This document shows, piece by piece, positions 25,515 to 37,030 of a DNA stretch of 64,000 bases. The position numbers were made by a program, and so were the translations under genes. The stretch's first letter is position 1. The number at the start of each line of letters is the position of its first letter. This DNA comes from Berberis thunbergii (Eukaryota; Streptophyta; Magnoliopsida; Ranunculales; Berberidaceae), in the NCBI GenBank assembly GCA_003290165.1, contig QNQO01000602.1:496001-560000 (forward strand). The letters are read 5' to 3'. Below the pieces are notes generated by a model. The model was not told the DNA's origin and did no database searches. It saw only the letters and a list, made by a program, of their open reading frames with translations.

Positions 25515-26053
25515 TACAGGCTTCAAAATGCAAAACAATTTTCATCAGTGGTTTTCTTTGACCTTTTCTCTTATTCTTAGGTGACCATTAGGGTAAATCA
25601 ATAATCAAGTCAAAATTGAGGTAAAAACACACACAAATATATATATACAATTTTTTTTTGTTTTAGCAAACAATTTGACGATGTGCATTTGACGTTGTTG
25701 TTTACAATAAAACATCCTGCATTGCATGTTCTCAACAATTAATTAAGTCTTGACTAGCATGTCGTTATTTATCAAGTACGTCTTGCATGACATTCATGGT
25801 ACGTCATTGCTTCACCATTTCCATGACTTACTAAAGACGTCATTGAAGAAACTTATGATATGCAATTTAAGTCTATACATATTAACGACTTATATAAAAC
25901 ATATGAGGACATGATTCGATGATGTAAAATGCACGTTGTAGAATGCATCACACACCTACTACGATCCTTGATTCCTTGACGTGCAGATGGACGTCTTTAT
26001 AAGCATTAGATGACGTGCAATGCACGTCATCATATCGTATATATGTTGTAGTG
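25515..26053. repeat. Right subterminal region of the CACTA element
   Basis: It is dense in short direct and inverted repeats of ACGTCAT, GACGTGCA and GACGTC, ending in ATGTTGTAGTG. Such arrays are the usual transposase-binding region of CACTA ends. The left end is much poorer in them. A palindrome, GACGTGCAATGCACGTC, lies at 26,012-26,028. Confidence 0.7.
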
Positions 26054-26056
26054 CTA

Positions 26057-26702
26057 GGTTCGGTGCCTGATGTGTCTATTTTGCGGGCCCGAATGGTAGT
26101 TTCTTGTTGCAGGTTGATCTCCTCGAATAGTTCCCTGGGCTTGGTTGGCTGTGTATTTGATGCATTGGTGCAAAGTAGAAATTACTGTCTCCATATGATG
26201 AAGCTAAGGCCTTCCCAGAATAATGTTGTAGGTGGATGGAACGTCAACCACCATATATTCTTGGACAACGTACTTCCACATTTATGGTTCTCCCACCACC
26301 ACCATTAGATTGATCTTTCTGATGAGGGAACATTTTTCTCCACTGAATCGGACCGTGGGGTGAGTGGCTGGGGTTAAGTTTTTTTCCTAGCGTTCCATAT
26401 TTCGAAATGCGCTGATAAACAAAACATTAAGTGACCTTCCTATTTCCACCAAGGCCCTCTTCACCTTCCATTTCACAATGAGGACGAAGATGACCTCGAC
26501 GTCATTGTGAGGAGAATGTACACCTTGGAAATCCCTATCCGTAAAAGTTAATGGCGGGTTTAGGCTCTGAACTCGTGCATGCTGCACTTGTCGGTCCTTG
26601 CACTAGGGCGGTGTTCACATCTCGGCTAGCATCCTCTTGAGGGACCTGTTGGATTGCTCTCCCTCGGGATTGATCCCATGAAGGGCATAAATGATGCTAA
26701 GA
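26057..26702 (-). pseudogene. Protease region of G2 copy C
   Basis: The minus frame shows PPLTFTDRDFQGVHSPHND, then VKRALVEIGRSLNVLF and, after frame breaks, VDVPSTYNIILGRP and HQCIKY. This is the aspartic protease region of plant gypsy polyproteins. The catalytic triad, normally D-[NST]-G-[AS] after VKRALVD, is replaced by EIGRS, so it is inactive. The frame runs into the CACTA insertion at 26,056. Confidence 0.75.
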
Positions 26703-27123
26703 TAGGGTTGGCAGTGGGGCGGATTTTCATGGATATCTGCCCCCACCCAATCCGTATGGGGCAAATTTGGATATGGTTGAATGAGTTTTTGGATGGTTTT
26801 GGGTATCCAAACAGCATTCCTTGAATATTTGGAGCGGATACGGTTTTGGCTATATTCGTCCCATATTGCTCAAATTACTATAGTACCCTTCCTCTTAACT
26901 GTCAGGGAAAAATACCATAACGACTAACGTAATTATTAACTAAACCACTTAAAAAAAAAGAAGCTAAAATCTAAGAAACTTTGAGATTCGCCGCTTGGCC
27001 TCTGTTTTTCTACTTTTCTGCTTCTCTTGATAGGAGCAAAAGAAGTATCTCTACCTTTCTTTTGGAAAGAGAATACCAAGTTTCATTCACTGTCGAGTTT
27101 GTCTTCGTTTTCAAAATCCTCTC

Positions 27124-27604
27124 TAGGGCTGAACAAAAAACAGATCAAACCGATTAAACCGACCGAACCGATCTAAATCGAATCAATCGATTCGGTTTAA
27201 ATTCGGTTCGGATCGATTTCGGTTTTAAAAAATTCAAAATTGAAATGGTCGGTTCGGTTTTTGGTTTCAATGTGATTTTAACCGATCAAACCGAACTGAT
27301 CGAATATATATAATAAATAATATATATTTTATATATAAATAATATATTATGTTTAAAATAGTCGGTTGGTTCGGTTTTATTTCGATTTTGGTTTGATTTT
27401 AGTGGGTTCGGTTTGGTTATGGTTTGCATAAATTAGAATCAGTTCGGTTTTGGGTCGGTTTTGTTAATGGTCGGTTCGATTTCGGTTTGAAAATTTTAAA
27501 ACCAACCTAAGTCGGTTCGGTTTGAAAATTTTAAAACCGACCTAAGTCGGTTCGGTTCACGGTTTAGGTAAAAAACCGAACCATCGGTTCGGTTTTCAGC
27601 CCTA
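27124..27604. mobile_element. Short hAT-type MITE rich in CGGTTCGGTTT
   Basis: It starts TAGGGCTGAA and ends TTTTCAGCCCTA, with a perfect 8-bp duplication ATCCTCTC at 27,116-27,123 and 27,605-27,612. The sequence is largely made of CGGTTCGGTTT / AAACCGAACCG words in both directions. It has no coding potential. It is nested in the ATG3-bearing hAT-like element. Confidence 0.93.
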
Positions 27605-27837
27605 ATCCTCTCTTCCACCTCCGGACACAAAGGAGTTATAAAGAAGGAGACACAAAGGAGTTACGAAGAAGGATACACAAGTGAACTTCAACTCGAGACT
27701 CAAGTCTCCCACAACAAGAATAAAAAAGAAGAAGCAATTATTCAAGTCTCAAACTCTCTTCAACAATCCTGAAGCTCCAGGGTTTCGATTCCATCCCTTT
27801 TTTTTAATCAGCTGAATCAATTTGAATTAAAGAGAAT

Positions 27838-27992
27838 ATGGTTTTGTCGCAGTGGTTTCACGAAGCCTTCAAAGGGATGGTAAAGAGGATTACAGGACCT
27901 CGCACTGTCTCTGCATTCAAGGAGAAATGTGTTCTTAGCATATCTGACTTCATTACTTCTGCTGATAATCTTGTCTCTAAATGCCCTATTTG
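27838..27992 (+). pseudogene. ATG3: First exon of ATG3 (autophagy E2-like enzyme) captured by a hAT-like element
   Basis: From ATG 27,838 the frame reads MVLSQWFHEAFKGMVKRITG, then PRTVSAFKEKCVLSISDFIT and a stretch ending NLVSKCPIW. This closely follows the highly conserved N-terminus of plant ATG3, the E2-like enzyme that transfers ATG8 to phosphatidylethanolamine. A donor (G|GTATTG) follows at 27,993, and downstream sequence looks like intron. About 220 bp upstream resemble a 5' UTR. The catalytic cysteine and the rest of the enzyme are absent, so only a fragment is present. Several family residues are changed, as in a decaying copy. Confidence 0.88.
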
Positions 27993-28457
27993 GTATTGGT
28001 ATTGCCGCAGTTCTTACTATTTCCTTAATCAATTGCTTGCTTTCCATCCAATTCTAATCAATCTTTCAATTGAAAACCAACCACTCACCTTAAATTTTGC
28101 TTCACTTGTAAACTTCGCAAATCTCCCCTCACCCATAAATTGATGTCGGGATATGCTTTGCTCTGTTTTTTTTTCTCTGTGTTTTGGGTGTCTGATATAG
28201 AAATGTGAGGGTGAGTGGAAAGAGAGAGGAGATCTTCTGTAGGTGGGTGGGGTGGATTTTGAGATTCGGGGTTCAATTCTTCTTTTTCTTTTTCAAATCT
28301 GTTTTTTTTTTTTGGGGTTAAATGGGGCATGGTGGATATCCGCCTATCCGTCCGGGGCGGGGATGGGTTTAAAAAAAATGATAAATGGATATGCGGGGCG
28401 GTTTTGGGTTTGCTCAAATCTGCCCCAATCCGCCCCGTTGCCATCCCTATGCCAGGA

Positions 28458-29835
28458 GCTTCCTTTTCAATCTCCTTGACAGCATCCTCCCTTTCCTTTG
28501 ACCGATCATGCCTCTTGTCCAAGTCTAGGAACTACTTGAGCTTGCCTTTTCTAATTCAATACTTCTTCTATGAGGTTTCTGCAATCCTCAGTATCGTGAC
28601 CGATTTCCTTATGGAAGGTGCAATATTTGCTGTAGTCGCGCCTAGCAGGGTCTCTTCACTGCTTGGGAGCCATTTCATTTCTTTCCGATTCTTTATCGAA
28701 TCGAGGATGCTGGATAGACTGGAGTTGAGAGGGGAGGCAGATTTGGACCCGACATAATTGAAGGCCTTGTCTTGCCTTGTGCAACCGTAGTCGGTCTTAC
28801 TATCATTGCGCTTTCTCTTGTTCCCTTCGTCGTCCTCTTTTTTTCCTATTTCTTGTCCTTGGATAGAGGGTTTCTTCTCGAATTTTGCCTCCTTCGTAGC
28901 GGTCAACATCTCATTTAAGGTGATATATCTTTGGGCACCTTTCAGCAGGTCCGCCATATTGGTTGAGGGTCCAGAGTAAGGAAGTCATAAAACTTGCCTC
29001 TTCTAAGACTCAAGGTGATGACAATATATCGTCGATGATAGTCAACTCATCAATGAAATGAGTGAAATATTCCCTCAACGTCTCGTTCTGTTTTTGCTTC
29101 AATGTTAGCAGATAGCGTTGGCCCTTTCTAATTCATTGGCGTCCCATAAAGCGTGTGAGGAACACTATCACCAATGTCCATAATTAGTCGATGAACCTCA
29201 GAAGGAGGCTGTGGAATCAGTTAAGTGCTGATTTTTTTAGGCTGGTAGGGATTGATCAACACATTATCACATCGGATCCTTCCTTGAGTGTCAGCACATG
29301 TTGGAAGTGGCATAAGTGATTGGACGAGTTTTCCACCTCGTCGTAAAACTCCAGCTTTGGCGAAGTATACTTCTGGTAGCGGTTTGTCCATGATATGATC
29401 CATGAACGAAGGGACAATGAGGTTGAGCAATGCGTCTTGATTTGTGGCTCGCTGACGGATGGGGTTTTGCGAGACGTGTTTGCCGGCCTCTGTTGGTCGT
29501 TCCTCCGCTTTTGGTCCACTTGGAAGCTGCAGGAGCAGTGCGGCTCTCTTGCACTTGTTCTCTGGAACCTTTTGGGGACTGGGCTCTTTGTTGCTCACAG
29601 TCTCCTCCTACGGGTGGATCATTCTGTTGATTGAGTATCTCCACCGCTCGTGTGATTTGTTGCATCTGGGTTGACAGTAGATCCACCTTGGGTCCACTGT
29701 GACTGCCATCGACACCAGGGTATGAAAAGGTTCCTCCCGGGGTGCTGGCGGCACGGGAGCTGGCAACACTCTACAAGTTTGAGCGTTCAAGGGCTCAACA
29801 GTGTCTCCATTGTTGCGAGACCTTGTTGTCATCAT
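28458..29835 (-). pseudogene. gag remnant of G2 copy C
   Basis: It starts MMTTRSRNNGD at 29,835, matching the copy A start MVTTRSRNNGE. Further on, PSFMDHIMDKPLPE (near 29,400), DLLKGAQRYITLNEML (near 28,950) and the zinc knuckle [14 protein letters not shown] (about 28,580-28,620; C-x2-H-x4-H-x4-C) can be read, each in a different frame. Frameshifts make it non-coding. It ends at the hAT-like insertion. Confidence 0.8.
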
Positions 29836-29886
29836 CTTTTTAGCTCTCTAGCAAAGGTGGTACTACTGTTTCTTCTGAGAAATTTT

Positions 29887-30592
29887 GTCGTTCCCCTCGG
29901 ACGGTGCCAAACTGATGTAATCATTTCTGCTCTCCTACTTCGCCTTTACCTAAACCTGCGTAGGAAACACACGTGAGCCAAAGATCACCGTGTGGCGGCT
30001 GATGACACTCCAATGCTTAAGTTAGATAAGGCTTAAAGCTATAAATTGGGTTTTTGTAGCGTACCTTTGTTCATCAACCTTATATCTTATTATAGTGAAA
30101 AATCCTTGTTCAACTAGGCCTTTGGTGTCATATTTTAGGGAAATAGATCTTGCTGGAAATTCTTTCCTTGTTGGGAGCTGTCGATGTAGAAAAGTTTTCC
30201 TACACGACTCGTGCTCCTAGATCCGCGACAGAGATTTTCCTTTCGGAGTTTTGCCCATGCAAGAAAGTTTCCTTGCCCGACTTATACTTTAGTATTTATT
30301 TCCTAGTTGGAACCAATGTATTGTTGGTCTGCCTATCTTGGGTCGATACCTCAGATACATGCCTTATCAGGGCTTACTCTTGTCTTATCAGGGCTTACTC
30401 TTGTCTTATCAGGGCTTACTAGTATTGGGCTTGACTGTGTGACATGTCGGCTTAGTGGCGAGTTGCAATTTGAGTGTAATGTTGTTTGAGCCTTACTGGA
30501 TTGAACATGCAATCATGCCTGCTTTATTCTGTTGACGAGATTATCATGACACGCAAACAGTATTGATCAGAGGACAATTTACTATATCATCA
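29887..30592 (-). repeat. G2 copy C, 5' LTR and primer-binding site
   Basis: The 680-bp LTR (29,913-30,592) begins TGATGATATAGT and ends AATGATTACATCA on the minus strand. The adjacent primer site (29,887-29,912) reads TTTGGCACCGTCCGAGGGG, the same type as in copy A (TTTGGCGCCGTCCGTAGGG). A 21-bp unit (TCTTATCAGGGCTTACT with flank) is repeated three times at 30,360-30,420; other copies have it once. Its outer end lies against the AAT microsatellite. Confidence 0.85.
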
Positions 30593-30733
<141 letters not shown>

Positions 30734-31404
30734 TGATGCAGTCATTTTTCGCTCTTTGCTCTGACTTGGTTCCTGCTAACCCGTTGACCTTCATAAGTAG
30801 CACACGCGTGCCACAGACCACCGTTGTGGTGATCGATGACACTTCGATGCTAAAGTCAGATAGGAATCTGAGGAAGGTAATGTTGTAATAGGGAATTTGT
30901 AGCGTCCCTTAGCTTCCCAACCTCATGTCTTATTTATAGTGCAAGAGTCCTGGTTTAACCATGCCATCTTAGACATAGTTTTGGGAGGAGATATTTGTGG
31001 GAATCCCTATTAAATTAAGAGTCGTGTTGTAGGAGGGAAGTTCTCTGTACTCCTAGATACGTGGGAAATAGTTTCCAATCCAAGAGCAATCTGTAGAAGG
31101 GAGTTTCCCTACGTGGAAGATACTTTAGTGTTTGCTTCCTAGTTGGAAGCGAAGAGCAGCTGTAGTTGCTCGTACGAAGCTGATCCTCGAGATACTTGCC
31201 TAAGGAGGGCTTACGGGTATTGAGGATAGCTATGAGACGTGTGGGCCTAGTGTGCTGTGAGAGTCTGGGTCCGCCTGACGGACTGAAGTGAGTGAGCTTA
31301 GAACCACTTGGGCCGAATCAACATTGGGATGGTGCTGAGGTCTATAGTTCCTCGAGATCTTCATGACACATGTACGAGGGTGTGACTATTTTTATGTATC
31401 ATCA
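30734..31404 (-). repeat. G2 copy D, 3' LTR
   Basis: The 671-bp LTR starts TGATGATACATAAA and ends AAATGACTGCATCA on the minus strand, giving 5-bp TGATG/CATCA terminal inverted repeats. It is similar over its full length to 49,594-50,273 and 58,045-58,714. A CTATAAATAAG-type TATA box is present in the sense orientation near 30,930-30,945. Confidence 0.85.
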
Positions 31405-31632
31405 GCTACTCCCTCTGAGTTAGTGGGTCGTCACATCGGTTCGCTAAGTCATTTCTTGAAGGGATGTGTCGCTCATGATGATTGAGTCTGAATTGTTGCT
31501 TGAACGTGCGTTGGTGCGGCGGAAAAAAGGCGGGAAACATCTTCTATTTAGGTCATCCGCAGTGCAAAGTTTGATTCTTCTACTTTATTTGCTTTCAAAT
31601 ATATTGTTCTGAAAAGATTGTTTGCCTTCTTT

Positions 31633-34004
31633 ATGGCTCAAGAAAACCTTTTTGATGATGTTGTTTTGGCTGAGGCCTTGGAGTTTTTTGAAGACAGGTT
31701 GTTGTCCGAGCATGGTCATGCCGAAATTCGTACGAAGTTTGGAATCTCCTTGGACCTGCTGTCGTATCTCCTAATGGGCGACCAAACGCCAGTGTCACCT
31801 CTTGCTGGTTTCATCTGTTTACATTGTGGGATGCTTCAAACTGAAGTGCGCTTTCCAGTTTTGGATGTGATTTGGGAGTTCTTGGATCTCTTAGGAATTC
31901 CTCTAGCTCAGTTGGGGTCCAATGAATATAGAATCATCCTCATGATTCTGCTCAATGTTAAGGAGGCCGGTGTTAGCATGACTCCGCGGGTGATTCAGTT
32001 GCTGACCTCTCCTTGGCTGAAGAATAATGTTGTCTGTAAGATGAAGTCGCCGAATTGCTTTACTAAACTGCCTGATGATTTTAACTTTTGGCAGAAGTAC
32101 TGCTTATTGGCTCTTGCAAATTCGAAGTATTTTCGGTGCAGGGGTCGTCTGCTCGAGCGACAGTTCAGGCCACTCTGTAAGTTCACATTTTTTTTGCAAC
32201 TTTAATATGCTTGATAGCGGGCTAACTGCTCATTACTCATGTTCCCTTGCAGGAAGGTTTCCTGCTACTCCTCTGACCTAAGAGGAGCAAAACACAATGG
32301 AGACGTTCCGTGTCTTGCCGAAAAGGAAGGCGATCGATGTTATAAGAGTTTCCAACTTCATCCGTAGTGGGCCGTGGGACAACTGTTACATTGTTCCCAC
32401 TTTGTATCGAGAGTAGTCAGTCGTGCATTAAGTTGGAAAATGGGGCCCTTTCCAAGAAAAAGAAGGCCGCTAGGGCCAAAGTTCCTGTTATGTCCGATCT
32501 GGAGGAGCCGTCTGAGACGTGTGCTTCCTTTGTGAGAAAGATGTCATGCGCTAGAGTTGGGTCGTCTTCAACACGACTTGCTTCGGTGAGAGAGAAGTGC
32601 GAGTCTGCTAGGCCTGTTGAGGCAGAGACTGATGTTCCTGGTTTGGAGAAAGATTACTTGCAGTTGGCAAGAGTCGTAAACATGCCGAACCTTAGTGACA
32701 CGCAGGTCGAGACTCTGAAGGATCGTCTGGTGCGGTTTGCAATGGCGCTTTGTGCTGGTGCTGATTCGGATGGGGTCGTTATGGTAGAAGTCTCTCGAGA
32801 AGATTCGCCTGAGGTGTTAGAATCTGATCGCCCCACTGTTGATTCGCCTGAAGGTGGTCGCTATACCGACCATGTCTCTTGTCCGCATTGCTCACCGTCT
32901 CATTCTGGGCCATAGCTAGAAGTGTCCTTTGGATAATTTGCTTTCTCCTCTCCCTCTGGATCCAATTGAGCCGTCTCGTAGTAAAGGGTTGGCTGTTCTT
33001 GACCAAGGAAATGCCACAGAGGAGTGCTTGAGGATGGTGGCAACCGCGAAAGGCAGTGCTGGTGTAATCCCTGATCCGGGGAAGCTTCATTCGGGAGCAC
33101 GAATAAACTTGTTCGCACTTGACTTGGTAAAGAGGAACTCACAAGTCTGTCACCAAGAGGTGGACATAGAGTATGATTTGAAGAAGCATATAAACAGGCG
33201 TCACAGCTGGTTGATGGATTATGCTCCAAAACCCGAGGAGGATATGTTGGAAGGATGTATGGATAAGGGTTTGAAGTACCTTATGCTGAGTATGTTTCAC
33301 ATGAGCCACACGACCATTGCTAGAATGAAAGTCGAGGCAGCTCGTGAGAGAGTATATACCTTGGAGTGTGTCTTCTCACACATGCAGTTGTTGTATTCTG
33401 ATGCGCTCCGTGAAATTGAGCGGTTTAAGAAGCATGCCGAGGAAAAGTGGTTGGATTAGTCAATCGTGACCGTTGAGGCTCAGAGGGCTCGTCTGGAGAA
33501 CCTCGAGCGTAATTTAGCAGATGTGGTGTTTGAAAGGGATGGACTTAGGCAGAAGTTGAGCCGGTTTTGCCTAGAAGTCGAGGTCAGGCAAGATGTTGCA
33601 GCTTAGGTGTGTTCTGAACTGCAGTCTTGCTAAAGAGGGCACTTCGAAGGAAGCTGACTAGGTCGCTGAGAAGCAACAGTTGAAATGCGAAGTGAAGTTT
33701 TATGCCCGTTGGTCTGGCCACAAAGTAGTCTCAGGTCGACAAGCTGACTGGCAAGTTAGAGCTATTGGAGCGTGAACTTGTTGACGCAAAGGTGTGAGAG
33801 GAAGAACTTCTTTAGGAGCAAGGCAAGTGTGAGTTCCACTGGATTGTACATGGTCAGCTGAAGCTGTTGGCGTTGATGAAAGAGGAGCATCCAGAGTGGA
33901 ATCTTGGCCGATATAAAAAGATGTCATACGTAGATTTGTTTGTTACCTCTGCATCGTCAGACGTGGAAGACAATATGGGCCTTGATGCCTAGATCGTTGC
34001 ACGT
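31633..34004 (+). pseudogene. Antisense accessory ORF of G2 copy D
   Basis: It starts MAQENLFDDVVLAEALEFFE at 31,633 and continues open to 32,205. It resembles the domain catalogued as putative gypsy-type transposase (PF04195, from memory), with LQTEVRFPVLDVIWEFLDLL and QLGSNEYRIILMI. A possible intron (GTAAGTTC at 32,178 to CCTTGCAG at 32,253) leads to a second exon with stops. The 3' part (32,929-34,004) is charged and coiled-coil-like. The partner in copy A runs antisense at 57,781-55,395 and shares the start, the coiled coil and the GKCEF.W.VHG.L.LLALMK tail. Stops and frameshifts make this copy inactive. Confidence 0.7.
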
Positions 34005-34450
34005 GTGGACTCTATCCTTGTTCCAACTTCCACTAGGCTTAGCTCTTCTGTTTCGTACCTTCTCCTGATAGGGAGTAACCTTGGTGTGATTGTACCCGTT
34101 TTCGGTTTGACCGTTAATGAAAGCAGTTTTATCAGTTTTGTGCTTGTTGTCTCTATTGTATGTTCTTCATTTTACCTTGTCGTCTTGTTTTGGCACAGGC
34201 TGGTCGAATAAATAGGACATTTTTTCGGTCTGTCTGCGATAAAGAGCTTGACCGCTTTGTATTGTGAACGACTTGGGGTCATTGCTGCGTAGTCATGTCC
34301 GATAGTCGGCATGTTGCAGACAGTTTAGCTAAGGATTAAGTTGTTTGAGCTGTGTCTTATCCCCGAGGTAAGGAACAATAGTGAATTCATATATTTTGTT
34401 TGGTTGCAGGGATGTATCTACATGGGGTCAAGTGGACTGACTTTTGAAAT

Positions 34451-36461
34451 GTTTTTTCTGCTCTCTCTATCTGTTTACTGCAAGACAGACAACTGCCCCA
34501 CCTCCTATTCTTTTTCTCCCTCTATTTCTGCTTGATTTATTTTCCTTTTCTACTATCCCCACCAGTGACCCCAACTTCTCTTGTCTACTTTGAGGAAGAA
34601 TAATTTTTTTTAAAGTATTTTCTCGAAATGAATTAGTATATCGAGGTCTAGTTTGTAATTTTAACATAGGATTTTTCTAGAGATACATGAAAAATTCAAC
34701 TCATTAATCTTTTCTCAAGATACATATTTGTATATCGAGGTACATCTGTGGGTTATTGTTTGAAGGATATTTTAGTAATCAACCTGAGCCTTTTGACAGT
34801 CAAAGCACGTTGACTGCTAGTAATGGGGGAGACTGCAATAGTGAGTAATGTTAGGGATAACCTCTAATTAGCTATTTTTGATATGCGATCAAATAATCCA
34901 ATTTCTTTTGTAAACATATAATTTACATTTGAAATTAATTTTTGCTCCTTAACTTTATATACTAGTTTGATTTGTTCCCCATATATTTATCTTTTGTTCT
35001 CCTACAAAGTCGCTTCTTGGATCTGTTTTCTTCCCCCTATAGATTAGATGAAGTTGTTTAGCAATTGGTGTTTCGTATAGTTATTTATGTATTTTTAAAT
35101 TTTTTTAAAATTTATATTAAAGTAATTCATTATTATATTATCATTAAGTAACTATGATTCATCACTCCGCCCCTTCAACAAAAATCCCACATCTATCATT
35201 GTTTGGTTATGTGTAGTTTGGGTTTGTATTTGAGAAACATAAATGATGGTGGGAATCGATGGAGGTTCGAATCTTGATCAATTATGTGACGAAGGGTCAT
35301 CAAAACTGATGTGGAGTGAATCAATTGGTTGTTTTGAGTGTCGGCATTAATGTTCGGTTGGATTTGGGGACTGATTTGGGTTGTGAGTTAGCGGGATGGG
35401 ATTTGGAAGGTTCGAACAGGGATGGGATTGACTATGAAGAAGGGTGGTGGTGGGTAAACATGACCAAGTGTGGGGATTGTTGGGTTTGCGACAAAATCGA
35501 ACAAGGGATTGATTTTTTGTTGCACAAAGGATTTTGGCATGGGAGTTTGAGGTTGGTAAGAACGGTGTGATGGGTGGTTCGACTGAAACAAGGGGTTAGG
35601 ATGGAGGGGCGCCTATGGTTTTTTTTCCAGAGATTGGTGAGAAAGAAATGGATGAGACGCGATGGTTTGTGAAACAAATTGAAGAAGATGATGAGAGGTG
35701 AATAAATTGAAGGAGATGAAGGTGGTGGTAGGTGAAAATGAAAACGAAGAATGCAATGGAAGTGATAAAAATAATGGAGATAAACAATTGACTCTGATTA
35801 ATAATTGACGCAACGAATCTCAAAGGGAGAATAGAAGAAAAAATAGTGGTTGAAGAAGGAGAACACTAAGAAGGGTGGATCCCCTTGAAAACACATATCC
35901 TATCACTCCAAAAAACCAACTCCACCTTCGGGAGAAGGGATACAAAGGTGGATCCCCTTAAAAACAATATGCCCCATCTCTCTACTTTGTTTCACTATTT
36001 TGTCAGCCCATATTTTTAATGTCACTCTAATAGTTAACCCATCAACTGCTGTGTAGGGGCTTGAAAAATGCATTTTTTTGCTTTTATCTTGCACTCATGG
36101 GTGGAGATGGTCTTAGATCTCACAGTCAAGAACAAATGAATGCTATCTTAGTCATTCATTGTTTCATCAAATTATTCACAAAATACTAGTTGTCTCTTAG
36201 CATCTTAACCAAAAAGATTGTAGTTCATGAGAGTCCCTACATACGCACTTCAGTGTTCATTTTAAACACATAATAGGTTGATCTAGAGTGACAATAGACT
36301 ACAAAGTTACCGTTGCATCTATTGCAAAAACATCATTGTGAAAATGAATGAGCAAAACTCATAAAAAAATGTGATTTGCAACATAAACTTAAGATTGAAA
36401 TAAATTTGAAGCCTATCAATTTATTTAACTGAGAGCAACCTTCCAACTGAGAGCAACCTTC
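34451..36461. other. Intergenic DNA without recognisable genes
   Basis: This stretch is A/T-rich up to 35,200. From 35,220 to 35,820 a more G-rich plus strand gives frames of up to 84 codons, with no motif I recognise. A short direct repeat, GGTGGATCCCCTT.AAAACA, occurs at about 35,876 and 35,950. I see no RNA gene. Confidence 0.5.
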
Positions 36462-36477
36462 CATATATGATTAGGAC

Positions 36478-36573
36478 ACCATAAACTAATAAAGATGCCA
36501 CAAGCTGAGTTTGGACCCATGACTTAGTGGTACTATTCGCCAAGCTCTAACCATTGAGTTCTCATGCCATTGG
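36478..36573 (-). mobile_element. Short tRNA-derived SINE with 16-bp target duplication
   Basis: CATATATGATTAGGAC is perfectly repeated at 36,462-36,477 and 36,574-36,589. Between them the minus strand has a tRNA-like part with the B-box-like GGGTCCAAACTC and, upstream, CAATGGTTAGAGCTTGGCG. It ends TTAGTTTATGGT without a long A tail. The structure and length fit a short plant SINE. Confidence 0.75.
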
Positions 36574-37030
36574 CATATATGATTAGGACTTCTATAAAAA
36601 CATAACAATAACATATAATATTGTTAGAAATTTCCGACCCAAAGGTCAATTACAAACACTCAATTTATTAATTGGAACGATAACACTCACAAATTTCAAC
36701 TTACAACTCACAAATTACACATACAACTTCTCACAATCTCACACTCAAAACTCATACAATGACCCAACCCTAGCACTTAGACTTCACTCACTTGGATGCC
36801 TCATACACAATGAGCCAATAACTATTTATAGATTGAGCTAGGAAAGCTCTACAGAAAAAGATAGTTTTAGAGATATTTTGTAAAAAATAATTCTAGATAG
36901 TTAGATATTTTAGGTGGTGGTAGAATAATTTAGAGAAAGATGACTCCACTTAGCAAGAAAAGTGTCTAGAGCTTGGAGAATTCTCTTGTCTTTTCTAGAA
37001 AATTCTAAGTTGGTGTTGATATTCCAACAT

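Larger units (their letters stand above)
26703..28449. mobile_element. hAT-like element carrying an ATG3 exon
   Basis: The left end is TAGGGTTGGCAGTGGGGCGG. The right end reversed is TAGGGATGGCAACGGGGCGG, a match at 17 of 20. Flanking octamers TGCTAAGA (26,695-26,702) and TGCCAGGA (28,450-28,457) differ by two transitions and are probably a decayed 8-bp duplication. Subterminal regions carry GATATCTGCCCC/CGGGGCGG words. It contains a smaller MITE (27,124-27,604) and the 5' end of an ATG3 gene. It interrupts gag/protease of G2 copy C. Confidence 0.8.
30734..34450 (-). mobile_element. Gypsy family G2, copy D (3' part only)
   Basis: The 3' LTR (30,734-31,404) and the antisense ORF region (31,633-34,004, plus strand) are arranged exactly as at the 3' end of copy A. 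The ORF starts 229 bp from the LTR, against 264 bp in copy A. The polypurine tract next to the LTR (ACTCAGAGGGAGTAGC on the minus strand) also matches. Similarity to copy A fades near 34,400-34,450. No gag or primer site follows, so the 5' portion is missing. The right boundary is approximate. Confidence 0.75.

Noticed and set aside
34415..34575. Small inverted-repeat element bounded by TGGGGTCA motifs
   Set aside because: The inverted match is only about 8-12 bases and no target duplication is evident.
35220..35820. Possible gene on the plus strand with an 84-codon frame
   Set aside because: No recognisable motif, splice structure or continuation was found. I kept it as unassigned intergenic DNA.
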